Shown here one piece after another: positions 1-11,900 of a stretch of DNA of 38,024 bases. The notes beneath the pieces are model-generated. The model saw only the letters and a program-made list of their open reading frames with translations, made no database searches and had not been told where the DNA came from. The translations under genes were made by a program, and so were the position numbers. The stretch comes from Paulinella micropora (taxonomy: Eukaryota; Cercozoa; Imbricatea; Euglyphida): assembly GCA_009731375.1 (NCBI GenBank), contig BJOX01000221.1, forward strand, positions 544,043 to 582,066, in the 5' to 3' direction. Each line of letters opens with the position of its first letter. The stretch's first letter is position 1.

Positions 1-22
1 TAAATTTAATGTAAAAGATTTC

Positions 23-90
23 GGGAAAGATTGGCGGGCGGGGAAAATTACAGAAAAAGCATAAAATTTCCCCGCCCGCCAATCTTTCCC
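23..90. repeat. 24-bp perfect inverted repeat with 20-nt loop
   Basis: Positions 23-46 are the exact reverse complement of 67-90, with a GC-rich core (GGCGGGCGGGG). The arms enclose 20 bases, so the DNA or RNA could form a strong hairpin. It lies about 400 bp upstream of the first coding region. A MITE end or a regulatory hairpin are both possible. Confidence 0.7.
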
Positions 91-128
91 CAATTTTTTG
101 CTATCACAAATTTAGACAATTGCCAAAA

Positions 129-262
129 TGACAAAATTCTTTTTTTTTTTCTCCTGCTGTCCGGAACCCGGTGAAGTTCGCGAAACCTTCTTTCACCGCA
201 AATGTCGGGAAGTTTCGCGCGGAACCTGTCTAAACCGCAAAATTCTGCTACAGAAGAATTTT
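129..262. repeat. Nested short inverted repeats upstream of first gene
   Basis: An 11-bp arm (ACAAAATTCTT near 129) recurs inverted near 252-262. Inside it, a GTTCGCGAAAC-type arm near 176 pairs with GTTTCGCG near 212. This may be promoter-proximal secondary structure or a small foldback. The remainder to 496 is purine-rich and pyrimidine-rich simple sequence with no gene that I can support. Confidence 0.35.
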
Positions 263-496
263 GTTTGAAGGGAGTAGAAGAAGGGACACGGAGAAAGAAA
301 AAAGGAACACGGAGGGAGGAAGGGGAGGGAGGGAAAGGAAAGAGGCGGGCACCAAAAAAAATGCGTACTGTTCTGTTTTTAGTCTTTTTCTCCGCTGTCT
401 TGTTTTTTTTTTTGAAGATGAAAAGAAAAGCAAATATCTTACTTAAAAAAAAAAGAGAGAGAAGGGCAGCCAGCTCTTTTTTTTTTAAAGAACAAA

Positions 497-1840
497 ATGG
501 CCCAGAACTTTTTCGCACAGTTGTTGCGGGACAATGAATTCAAAGATAATGTAATTCAAGGACTGCCGCGCCGAGCAGATAGGGCCACTGCCCAAGCCGC
601 ACAACACGGCACGCTCGTGTTGCCTATAGCTCTGCGCACGGAATCCTGGGGGCTAGCCTGGCCCATCACTAACGACAGCTTCGAGCGGGCGCTGAGCACG
701 CACCGCGCGCTGACTATTGTCCTCATGCTGCCTGCCACTCTGCGACCCGACACAAACAGCGACTTTATAGCAGACGAGCTCTACCGTATTCTCACCTTGC
801 TGTTCAACAAGCGCGTGTACAACGATTTCTTGACCTACCTCTCGCGGCTTTGCGCGCTGTTGCGGCATGGCTGCGTGTACGAGTGCCAGTACGCTGAAAC
901 ACAACCACCATACGAAGTACCAGAGCTTTCTTCCAGCATAAGAAATCACGAACAGAACCTGCAAGCAAGGGTTGCTGGACTTGTTTCAGAGAATACTCGA
1001 GTTGACGCTTCCGGGCTGGGGCAGATGCTGTTTTGCCAACGCTTGCTAGACCCACTGTACCTAGTTCAGAACTACACGTTGCGCGATCCAGCCTCGCTAC
1101 CACTAGACAGTGACCTCATGCTCCGAGCTTGGGCCTTGCAGGGCAGTGCCGCAAACGTAACGTGGAACCTCCAGGCCATCGAAGCGTTGGCCCCGCAATA
1201 TACCGAGGCTAAGGCTTGCCTAGCACGACTGAATAATGTTCAGTCGGTCAAGCTGGAAATCAACCTACAAACAAAAGATGCTATGACCAATTTGCCGGAC
1301 TCCCTGGCCAGTTGTAGCCTCTGCGCCCTTCCCCTCCTCCGTGAGACGATGGAGGCACATGTGCAGAAATGAATTGACGAGGAAGAGGACGAGGAAGAAG
1401 GGAGTGAGGAAGAAGACGACGAAGGAGAGGGCGAGGAAGAAGATGAAGAAGAAGAGAGCGAGGAAGAAGACTACGAAGAAGAGGACGAGGACGAGGAAGA
1501 AGGGAGTGAGGAAGAAGACGACGAAGGAGAGGGCGAGGAAGAAGATGAAGAAGAAGAGAGCGAGAAAGATGACGAAGAAGGGAGCGAGGAAGAAGGCAAA
1601 GAGGCAAGCACCGACAGTGAGTGAAGTGAAGGAGGCGAAGATGACAACTTTGTGCGCAACTTCTTCATCAAGAACAAGGACAGACACTGTCTGAATAAAA
1701 AGAGAAAATCCGACAGCGAAAACGATAAGTGGCGTTGCCGCTATCATTTGCCCAACGCTTCGCGCAGTCGAGCTGGTAGCGGGGTGACCAAACACAAACG
1801 CCGTCGCATTACCATGGCTCCAAAAAAGTCAACATCATAA
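497..1840 (+). CDS. Unrecognised protein with acidic and basic tail; frame broken by two TGA codons
   Basis: The start ATG lies in a good context (caaaATGG). The frame is open for 291 codons, meets TGA at 1370, continues in the same frame through a Glu/Asp-rich tract to a second TGA at 1622, and then through a Lys/Arg-rich stretch to TAA at 1838. I do not recognise the N-terminal 291 residues. The acidic part contains a tandem repeat of about 102 bp (starting near 1388 and 1490). The last 72 codons are basic and nuclear-signal-like (KHKRRR, APKKS). A good 5' splice site (CA|GTGAGT, about 1617) overlaps the second TGA, so an intron could remove it. Alternatives are a 291-residue protein followed by decayed sequence, readthrough, or a pseudogene. 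The base composition of the first part is gene-like. Confidence 0.55.
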
Positions 1841-2645
1841 TCATGACTTACTCAAGGCGATCGCGACGGCGGCTTCCCATCCCAGTCTGCGCTCGGAATC
1901 AGCAGCGCCACCACGCTACACCCATCCACATTTGTGTACGCCCTCATTTTCACGCAGTTGCTGTGAAAACATGAGGCGACAGCGAGAAAATAGAGTCGAC
2001 GGCGAAAAAGGAGTGGCAGCCTTGAATAGTAGTAATGCCCTGTGGTTGTAATGATTTTTTTTCTTCCTGCTGTTGCCCCCCCCCCCCCTTCCCCCCCCAC
2101 ACACAGACTCGCGGCCTCGCTATCTATCTTTTCTTTTGTCAAGCTCACCTCTTGCTGTGCTACAAGCTAATAGCAGATGCTATGATCGCGTCACATCCTA
2201 GGCTACTGAATTGCTTTTCCCCTTCGCTTCCAGTAGAGGTTTAGCTATTAATATTCATAATAAAAAGTGTGCCAGGTCTAGTGTCATCAACAGAATCTAC
2301 TGGGGGAAGCTATATGTGAAATCAGAGGGGCGTGTCTTATTAATATAAGTATTGATTTGACGTTCGCTTTGCACGAGATTCAACTATTTTTGTCTCAGCA
2401 GGTTTTAATTATTAATATTATGTACATTTCAATATTATTAATAACTTTGTGGTAAAATTTGAAAAAATATATTTTACACACTGTCAATTTTACGGAAAAC
2501 ATTCTATAACTATCAATCGGACCGGCCAACATCGACTGTGTGAGGTGATGAAGCTGATTTTCCGGGAATTTCCCGCTTTACAAAAACGGGCCGGACTATC
2601 TAGTTTTCAAAGTTTGGTTACATAGGGAAATTTGAATGTTTTTTC
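1841..2645. other. Intergenic, no gene seen
   Basis: The segment holds a C-rich tract near 2073-2098 and then AT-rich sequence. No supported exon was found on either strand. Short frames here lack splice context or family resemblance. Confidence 0.5.
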
Positions 2646-2648
2646 TCC

Positions 2649-2970
2649 TATATTACTGGGTACATTCAAGTGTCAAACTCAGCCAGCGAATTTGAGTTAA
2701 GTGTCAGATTTCAGATTAGCGGTCAGATTTTAGATTTGTGGTCAGAATTCAAATTATTTGAAAGTTCAATTTAACGGTAATATTTCGGCGCAAAAATTAT
2801 GCAGATTTTGCGGACGGATATAGATGTTAAACTTGAACTAATTTGAATTCTGACCACTAATGTGAAATCATGATCTGGCAGCTAATCTGAAATCTGCCCC
2901 TTAGCACAAATTCTATGGCTGAGTTTGACTGACACTTGAATGTATTAATATAATACCCAGTAATATATTA
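2649..2970. mobile_element. Foldback or MITE-like element with arms of about 110-130 bp
   Basis: The left arm (about 2649-2757) and right arm (about 2839-2970) are imperfect inverted copies. Shared blocks include TATTACTGGGTA, ACATTCAAGTGTCA, CAAACTCAGCCA, CAGATTTCAGATTAGC and GTGGTCAGAATTCAAATTA. About 80 bp lie between the arms. There is no coding capacity. The structure fits a non-autonomous foldback or MITE; target-site duplications are not obvious. Confidence 0.65.
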
Positions 2971-3660
2971 CTTGAAAACTCGACAGTGACAAGATCAACG
3001 GAGGCTTCACCTCCACCAAAAGATTTTTGTTTATTCAACTTGCCTCTGAGAAGCTACAAACCACTTGAAAACTTCAAGTGCTAGTGTTTTCACAACTTCA
3101 CCTGCGCTCTCAGGACCTATTATACACATGCCTGTACATTTTTTCCTGCCAGTACCTTGCTCCTACATTTTCAAGTGTTTTGATAGTATTGTAATCATGT
3201 CTTCCTGACATCTTAGGATATTAATACTCAGTACGTGACTACTGAGATACAAAAATATTGAAACTTTCATAGGGATATAGCCCTGCTTCATTCCTGGAGG
3301 CAGCTATTATATAATAAGTCCAAGATGCCACTCGGAATGTCAAAAAAGTTTTGATCAGTTTTCTTCTAGGTTTCATGTGTTTTTTAGCTCCCCTCCCCCA
3401 GAATTCAAGCTATAGTGTAGTTGAACCCCCCCAACTCGTTTATGAGCTATAAATTGCTGCTATAGGAGCAGTAATTCTTTTCATAATACATCTTTCTTTG
3501 CTTTTTCAAACTCATAGGACTGTTTTCCGGCCGACACTCTGTTCTCAGAGATGTTGAAAATTTTCCGAAATTCGATCGGGAGTCATATTACTTATTAAGA
3601 CCACTAAAACTTATTAGGGATATTAATAAGTAGGAAGCGTAAGAGAAGGGAGTGAGTTGT
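2971..3660. other. Intergenic, no gene seen
   Basis: AT-rich unique sequence without long frames, splice-bounded exons or obvious repeats. Confidence 0.4.
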
Positions 3661-3959
3661 ATTAAAACATTAATTATTTTGATAGTACGGGCATGAGACA
3701 AGGAGCCTACGCTTCCTGCGCTGTTGACTCGTGCGAGCTTGTCTTGAGCCATGGTCGACGACTCTACTGCTGCAGCGCTGTCTCGTCATGGCCTTCACGA
3801 CGCATATGGGTATGTGCACTTGTGAGGAGCCAGCAGGGGGAGGGTATGGATTTCGCTCACTGGTGGAGGTGCTTGGGCTGTTGACAGTTCTTGCACTTGC
3901 TGCCCCCCCACACTGCTGCGTTGGAGGCGCCGGCCGGGGTGAAGGCGCCACAGGCCGCG

Positions 3960-4330
3960 GAGGAGGGCGCTGCGGAGGCGGGGGAGGGGGAGGAGGAGGA
4001 GGAGGGGGAGGAGGAGGAGGGGGGGGGGGGGGGGGGGGGAGGGAGGGGAAGAAGGGGGGGGGGGGGGGGGGGGGGGGGGGGGGNNNNNNNNNNNNNNNNN
4101 NNNNNNNNNNNNNNNNNNNAGGTGGGGCACGAGGGCCAGGAGAGCGGGGAGGTGGGGCACGAGGGCCAGGAGAGCGGGGAGGGGAGGCGGAAGGCGGGGC
4201 GGAGGAGACGGCGGAGGAGAAGAAGGAGGAAGGGGCGGCAGGGGCGGTGGCAGGCAGGGCAGCAGCGGGAGGCGAGGACGTCGAGGCAGCAGCGAGGACC
4301 GGCGACTAACACACACAACAACAGATAGGC
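3960..4330. repeat. G-rich low-complexity tract with assembly gap and 30-bp duplication
   Basis: A poly-G and GGA-rich stretch runs into an assembly gap at 4084-4119. After the gap a 30-bp unit (ggtggggcacgagggccagg...) is present twice, at 4121-4150 and 4151-4180. The long frames seen across it come from composition. The copy number at the gap is unreliable. Confidence 0.8.
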
Positions 4331-4336
4331 AGATAG

Positions 4337-4368
<32 letters not shown>

Positions 4369-4369
4369 C

Positions 4370-4416
<47 letters not shown>

Positions 4417-4433
4417 CTAGATAGATAGATAGA
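4323..4433. repeat. (GATA)n microsatellite
   Basis: An almost perfect GATA tetranucleotide tract of about 110 bp, directly 3' of the large minus-strand gene, so it lies just beyond its stop codon at 4501-4503. Confidence 0.95.
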
Positions 4434-4500
4434 ATCTGACATTCAGTGTTCACCCCCTCTCTCTCTATCTCTCTCTCTCCACCGCAACAAGAAGGTTATA

Positions 4501-5892
4501 CTATTTTACCAGTGCAAGTCTTTTGGCGATTCCCTCCACGCTGGCTCGCTTGAGGGTCGGAGTGCTGCGGTCAAAGGTGCAGAAGTCAAGGCTACTGAAA
4601 TCGAGGCCATGACTTTTGCCTTCTGCTATGAACCGCTCAATCTTCGAATGATCATCTCTTCTTATGACAGGGATGATGACCTTGCCCGCGGCTAGTGCCC
4701 AACGGACCTCTTGTCTACAGAACTCCCGCGAGAAGTAGCTGTTCTTTCCGTCGTCCGTCACGATTGCGATAAATGCTTTCGATTTTTGTACTCCGCCTTC
4801 CATGGCATTCACGTCTCGCTTTTCCATCTCCACGTCCAGCCAGCAAGACTTGCCTATCTTACCTAGCGAACTGTAGAGCTCACTCACGATCACTACGGCT
4901 GCTTCATCTCTCTGAGTGTGGCTCAAGAAGAAGTCCCAACCAGCATCCGGCGCATACTGTTCATGCTTGATTCCGTCTATGGCACAGACATAGCTCTCTC
5001 CTGAGGGCCATTCTTGTCCTGCTTCGTTTCCCAAGCGTGTGTTGTCTTGTTTGCTCTCTTGCTTACCTTCATTGCCATTCCCAGCAACCATGGACCCGTG
5101 TTGCTCAAGAAAGGCAGCATTGATTTTGGCCACAATTTCCTTCCCACTGGCGTCTTTCAGCGCCTCATCCTTGCGGTCGAAAGTGCAAAAATCAAAGCCC
5201 CCAAGATCTAGTCCTCGCTCTTTGCCCTTTTCTATGAGCTTCCCGATTTCGAGCTTGTCATCTCTGCGCACGACAGGAACGATGACTTTGCCCGCGTCCA
5301 CGGCACAGCGGATCTCTTCCTGGCATGTTGCTTGTGAAAAGTAGCTGTTCTGTCCGTTGTCGGTCACAACCGCGATGAAGACGTCCGAAGTCCGTATTGT
5401 CTTAAGCTTTTCTGTATCATGGACGTTTCGTTTGTTGTCCTCCTCCCCGTCCTGCCAGCAAGGTCTGCCCACCTTGCAAAGCGAATCATGCAGCTCACTG
5501 GCGATCAGTTTGGCTTCTTCATCTCTGTGTGAATAGCTGAGAAAAAAACTCCAACCAGCTTTTGCGTGCTGGCCGCGCACATCATCATGCCTGCTCAAGC
5601 CCCAAAGCACACTCAAGCCCTCGCGCCCGGTCGCCCATGCCTGCTCGTCCAGCACCTCGCAGATCTCATCGCTAGCCTGGGAATTGTCTCTGGCAGGGCC
5701 TCGTCCTTTCAGAACACAGCTCTGGCAGAGCAAGTGTGCGACACAGGCCGATTCTTCTGCGCGGCCCCAGCGAGGAAGGCGAAGCACTGTGAGCACCTCT
5801 TGAACGAAGCTGGACGCGTAGTGAAACAAGAAGCCCTTCGAACCCGCCACACACCTGTGAACCAACAAGCATGGAACTGATTGCCATGATGA
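4501..5892 (-). CDS. Last exon of the ROCO gene: tandem TIR domains
   Basis: This exon encodes 463 residues. TIR-1 spans about residues 113-260 of the exon (GWSFFLSYSHRDE, CWQD, FIAVVTD, YFSQATCQEE) and TIR-2 about 319-460 (GWDFFLSHTQRDE, CWLD, FIAIVTD, YFSREFCRQE). The Glu after the conserved Cys, which is catalytic in NAD-cleaving TIRs such as SARM1 and plant TIRs, is present in both (residues 193 and 395), so NADase activity is possible. The domains are clearly related, sharing KVI(V/I)PV and FCTFDR blocks, so they arose by duplication. A linker rich in Gly, Asn, Glu and Lys separates them. The preceding 110 residues are not recognised. The 5' boundary is uncertain: AG|TCATCATGG at 5892 keeps frame, and a second acceptor lies near 5860. 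Confidence 0.9.
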   Translation of the reverse strand, partial: SSWQSVPCLLVHRCVAGSKGFLFHYASSFVQEVLTVLRLPRWGRAEESACVAHLLCQSCVLKGRGPARDNSQASDEICEVLDEQAWATGREGLSVLWGLSRHDDVRGQHAKAGWSFFLSYSHRDEEAKLIASELHDSLCKVGRPCWQDGEEDNKRNVHDTEKLKTIRTSDVFIAVVTDNGQNSYFSQATCQEEIRCAVDAGKVIVPVVRRDDKLEIGKLIEKGKERGLDLGGFDFCTFDRKDEALKDASGKEIVAKINAAFLEQHGSMVAGNGNEGKQESKQDNTRLGNEAGQEWPSGESYVCAIDGIKHEQYAPDAGWDFFLSHTQRDEAAVVIVSELYSSLGKIGKSCWLDVEMEKRDVNAMEGGVQKSKAFIAIVTDDGKNSYFSREFCRQEVRWALAAGKVIIPVIRRDDHSKIERFIAEGKSHGLDFSSLDFCTFDRSTPTLKRASVEGIAKRLALVK

Positions 5893-7254
5893 CTTCAAAA
5901 TACGCAAATTAACGGTTTCCATATTTGCACAGGTGCTGATCAATTATTTCAGCGTCATATTACATGGATGCACAAGTACATCAAGCCTCGCCAAATTATC
6001 TGCAGTTGACTACAGCTTGCAAATGCATGTTGTAACTCATATAGACGGACAGGAAAAGTTCGCGTCCTTGCTCGTCCAGCACCACACGCACCGCTCCCTT
6101 GTCGCCTGTGCGCGGCTGGTCCACCTCTCTGAAACAAAACTCGTGCGTGCCGAAGTAGATTGCCAAGCGCTGAGCACACAAGTTGCACAGCAAGCACAAG
6201 ATTTTCGAAGATTTTAACATCAATAGGGCATAGAAAAGAAAACATATTGTCAGGAGATATCCACTAGTTTCTTTGCACCATACCTCAGGACCCAGTTTCT
6301 TACTTAGGAGTCGGGGGGCCAACACAGCCATGAAGCCTGGTGGGAATAGTTCTGTAGTTTTTCGCTGGGAGAACTTGACCCCCGCCGCCAAGCAGCGTTC
6401 GCCGAAACCGAAACCCAGGTCCCGAGGCGCGAAGATGACGCCGGAGTATCGCTCACCCACGCTGCTAGGAATCATGAGTTGCTCTGCGCTACTGATGTCT
6501 GTGGATGGCTGGCGGAGCAGTGGGAGGGGCTGTCTGGCTGCAGCCTGAGAGTCTTCTGTAGGTTCTGGTGCTGGTGCCGCAGCCGACAGCGACTCATGTT
6601 TGTGGCTGAAAGGTGCTATCACATCTAGCATTTGCAGGAATCGCAGCACCTACATGTTAGCGGAGATGCAAACGAAAGGTAAAACGGCAGATCTGGAGGG
6701 CCATAGGTCCCTTTCTATGATGTATAAAATTCCGTGCAATGAAAGCAATGATTCATGACATGATCACGTTCAACTCTATGTATATGCAAATTCTTGGTGC
6801 ATGCTAAGGTCTCGCGGTTGCAACCTGGGCAACGTCTTCTTCCCTGGCAAGCTTTGGCCCCACTTTGCAATTCAGGCAGAGCCGCTTACGAGAAATCAAC
6901 TCGGAGCAGCCGGAGCACACATTTATATAGCACTTGTGGCAGTAATGGTGTATGCTAGCCAACGTCCACGCCTTATTGCAGACTTCACATTTGCCCATTT
7001 TGCTTTTTCTGCGGTCAGCTTGAGAAGCTCGCTTGGCTTCTTTTTTGGCGTCAATAGCAGCATCGTCTGCCGCTTCCGATGCCTCTTGTTCCGAAAGCGT
7101 AGGCACCATTGAGGCGGGCCAGCGTTCTTCCAGTAGAGCTTTCTGAATATCCTGGCGAGATACCCCTCCTCGGTTGGTCTTCAAGCCTGTGTCATAATTC
7201 AGAATAAGGAGTCTCCTTTGGGATTGACCTTATGACTACTACTACTACTACTGA

Positions 7255-7287
<33 letters not shown>

Positions 7288-7971
7288 CACTACTGCTACT
7301 ACTACTACTACTACTACTACTACTAAGCTAACAGCAACAACAATAAGAACATCAACGACCACACTAATAATGTAATACTAACCGTAGAACGGATGCTCGT
7401 GGGGCCGAACAATGACTGCCAGAGCAAGAGCAAGCCAAACCGGACTGCACAAAGGCAACACAAGTGCAATAGTAACAATATTAATACGCAAATGCCAACT
7501 AAACAGCAGTCATCAAAAAGGTTTTCGTCAAAGTCTACCAATGCATTGTGTTTCACATACTTGTCATACACACAGAGAGCAAGGAAAATGTGTTCAAGAA
7601 AGCTGCAGATAGCAGTATGGATCCCAAACTCTTCCTCTACAATCTCACGCTGATACACCCATACCCAGCGAAATAAAAATATTAACATGGTCTGAATTTT
7701 TTAACTGACATTTTGTGTGAATCGAAAACAGAAGTAAAAGAATAATTGCAGTCATAGAGCCGACATTAACCGAGCTCAATTGTAGTAACCATGCATCGGC
7801 TGATTGTCTAGTGCACTCACCTGAGCACGAGCTCAGTTCCGAACTCCATCACATCGCCTTGGTAGATCAGTTCCCGAAGCACCAGCTGTATAGAAGAGCA
7901 TCAATAATGAAACATAATGCGTATACTTTGCATGAAATTCGTAACATTGTAGAGGACGACGTAATTATAAG

Positions 7972-8014
<43 letters not shown>

Positions 8015-8827
8015 TTATATATGTGAGTAATAGATTTGTTCGTGGGTGTTGTTCAAATTGTATGTAGCCACAATGAGAATTATGTCTTCACAATCACCTC
8101 AGGAGCGCTCGTGGGAAGAAGAGATTTTACTATCTCTAAAGCCTCTGCATAGGACGCGTGCCACTTCGTCTGAAACATTTGCAAAACATCATTTCAAAAT
8201 TATGAGGTCACTTTGAAAATTTTATGAAGCTTGGTAGTAACTTGAGTTTCATTCTACCAGGTGTTTGTTGCGCCACTTTGCTAGCCCATCTTGAGCCATC
8301 ACCAAAAACTCAGGCACGTTCGCAAGATCCGGGATGCTGCGCACGCGACATAGCAATCAATCAAGTACAAAATGCCATGTTTGCCTCCAAGTTCGCGGCT
8401 GATTTGGACAGGTGGTAAAGCGCTATCCAAAACACACTCATGCTGGACCTGAGCAAGTTGCGACCGGCTCGGGCAACGCGCTTCCGGAGATCTTCCAGCA
8501 TCGCGGGCGCCTTTTCAGTCTCGCAGTCCACTAGCATGCCCGAAGCGTCCAGGTGCGCGTGCTTGAATTCCGAGCTCAGTCTTGGGGCAAGCTACAGCAG
8601 CCCAGAACGTTGTGAATTATTTCGATTTCAGCGTAAAACAACTTGCAAGGAGGGAAAGACTCGTGCAATAGATTTCAATACTCGACTAAAAGTCATACAT
8701 GTATATTACAATGGACTAAAAACGTATACACAGTCGTCATACACATTCATGATTCCAAATGAATCAAGGACATACTTGAAAATGTTGGGATACCTTTGAA
8801 ATAATATTTTTGCCCTTTTTTTTTTTA

Positions 8828-8878
<51 letters not shown>

Positions 8879-8898
8879 CAGTAGTAGTAAGTAGTAGT

Positions 8899-8972
<74 letters not shown>

Positions 8973-11900
8973 CCAGTAGTGGAAAGTAGTAGTAGTAGTA
9001 GCAGTAGTGGTAGTAGTAGTAGTGGTAGTAGTAGCAGTAGTAGTACGAAAATAGATTAGTAGAGCCAGGGTTGCAATGTCGATGTATCAATAACAACAAT
9101 AATTTCAACATATTTACAATTTTCAACAATGTGCACGTGCCAACCTGTTGCAGCCACTCCCGTGTGCGCTGCAGCTGAGGCGGCTCCAGCTGGTCTTGAT
9201 GTGTGCACACCAACACCGTGCAACAGGCGCGATGGTATGCGCCCAGCGAATCTCTACACAATCGAGGGGAGGAACAGGTGCGGGCAGGGGGGTTGAATGT
9301 AGTCATGATTGAAAAAGAGTATTTCATTTGGAACATTTACAACCTTGGCTCAGTTTCACGATATGCAGTTTGATGAAGTTAGTATGAAATTACAATCGTA
9401 CTTAAATTGTTAAATCAGCGACTGTACTGAATGCTTGCGTACAGAACTCTTTTTTTTTTTTTCATGAACAGAGGGAAATTCTCTTGTTCCGAGGGAACTT
9501 ACAAGGCACTGAGCCAAAGCCTCAGCTGCTGCTCCCGGGTACGCTCGTCATCGGTGGCTTTGCAGACCAGTAGGAACACAGCGCAGTCGGCCGACAAGAA
9601 GTGCAGGTTGGTGGCGTAGAACTCGGGCTGGCCCGGCAGGTCCCGCACCATCCAATGCAGCCCCGCCTCTGAGTCCTGCACACAGTGCGTCAAACAATGC
9701 GCAATTTGACATCAAAAAGCAAACAAAGGCAAAATTTCTAGAATATCCGATACTGTATGCATAATAGTATGTTTCTACTGAGCAAGTAAAACATTTCATT
9801 GCATTCGTGACTGTTAGTCACGAATACGATTCGCGAAGATTGTTTTCTGAAACGAAGAGTACTTTCTTTTGTTAAGCTGCAGTCAATAGATCCACCCTCT
9901 TTTATGCCATGACATTTTGGAAACACTTCAGTCTGTTGCATTGTTTGTGTAAGCCATTCCGAGTGGATATTCTTCGGGTTGAGAATGCACCAGGCAGTTG
10001 AAGAGCAGCACGCTGGTAGTCCGCTCCAGGCGACTCCATTTGGCAGTCTTGCGCTTCAGTGAAGGCGCTAACCAGCCCCGCTCCAGCAGCGTCGACTTGC
10101 CCACTTTGAAATTGCCCACCGTTACTAACTGCAGATCAGACAGCGGCAATCAATCGCAAGTATCAACCATTGAAAGGACTGCAAAGTAAATTTCATGGTC
10201 ATTTATCGATAAGAGGTAACACTGGGAGGGACAAATAGCCAAGAATTATTCCAGAATTATATTTTGTACTTTCTGACAGCGTGGTGGACTGAGAACAAGT
10301 AAAGCCTAGTAACACGTGGCGCAAGTTCAAACAAGAGGCTGTTGGGTAATTACACAAAAGTACATAGAAATTCTCTGACCTGCAGCCGCGTCCGCGGTAT
10401 TTGTTTTAGCTTTGAGCTTCCGAGTCGCAACAGCTGCAGCACCTGAGCAGCACACGACAAGATCTAAGGTTGTATCCCTCCTAAGCTACCAAGGTTGGCG
10501 ATATTAACATACTTGAATGCCTGCGTCCACGCCTAAGACGTTAACGTCACTGCGCGCCCGTCTTCCCAACTCATCATCCCGCTTCAGGAGCTCTATGACG
10601 TCAAGAGTCAAAATAGAAGATTTGGCTGCAGATAATACATTGCATTATCTAAGGTGAGAGGATTTCAAGTGACTGCTTGTAAAGTACCTGCATTTCGGCT
10701 GACCAGCAGCTTCTGTAGCTTACCAAAGCGCTTGGGGTCTCCGAGCTCTGCTGGGACCGTTGTCAATTGATTGGAACGCAGATCCAGCTCCTCTAGAAAC
10801 GTTAAGCCGTCTTCGCTCGAAACTAGCACCGACAAGTCGTCGTCTGTCAAGCCGATCGCGTTGAGTCGCAGGCGCCGCAGATGCTGGTGTTTCTGCAATG
10901 TGTCAGCAAACATGACATCTTGCTGCATTTGAGCTCAAATAAAGTTGTACAGATGAGAATCTTTTTAAAACCTACAAGTGACATTTGGTATCTACTTGTC
11001 TGGTCTCTTGCTCTCTCTTCAGCGACTTTTTAATTCAAAGAACATCGATTCCCCTTTTGATATTTTTTTCTGTTCAGGATCTGCCTTTTTTTGTCTTTAT
11101 TTGATCATTTGATTCTCAAAGTTTGTGTGCTTTCCTCAATGACATCTACACGCTAGGTTGAGGCTAGGAAAAAATAAGTACAAGCTAAAATACACAAAAC
11201 TAAATTATTATATTGTATTGTACTATAAATATATTGTAACATTGATAATAAAAATCACAATAACAGTCATACTTATTACTATGACATGATAAGCAATATT
11301 GCATAATACACAAATGATCTGAGTTAAGCTGGCTAACCGATATCCAGACAAGGAGCTCCTGGAAATAAGGATGAGCGATCTTAGAGGACTGCAAGACTAG
11401 CTCTTGTAGATTGGTTCCCTAGCATACCAGCAACAGATAGGGCGTGATGAAAACAGGCATTGATGTTTTAACATTTAAAATGAATACAAGTTTCATGCTA
11501 TGCAACAAATGACAATTGCTGAACACGCGCTAGACCTCGGGACCATACTAGTCACTGACAAAAACGAATGATTAATCTTAAAATATTGCTACTTTTACAC
11601 TATGTTTCTGCTCTTATCGTTGAAAGTTATAGACACTGCAAATATTAGCAACAAGAGCAATCACAAATAGTTTCGTATAAACACATATACAACATATTAT
11701 ACTTCAGTCTGGTATGTTGGGAGTTCACCTTCTCAAAAAGGACTGTGTTGTCAACAGGCCCCACTACTCCGACACGGGCTGCTCCCTAGCACAAGACATG
11801 TTTTAAGTCAACACGCACACACAATATTTCACACAAACTCTCTTGCGCACACAAATGCGACTGCAAAAATCAAAGTCAATCTGAGGTTGAGACCCGACTG

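Noticed and set aside
1265-1795. Minus-strand Phe/Leu-rich membrane-like frame
   Set aside because: It is the complement of the acidic GAA/GAG tract on the plus strand, which has a more credible start and context.
3731-4442. Gly-rich or Pro-rich frames across the G tract
   Set aside because: Composition artefact spanning an assembly gap. No independent coding evidence.
9764-10149. Separate short genes suggested by individual Roc-region frames
   Set aside because: They are exons of one gene. Phases and motif order (G1, G3, G4) fit a single Roc domain.
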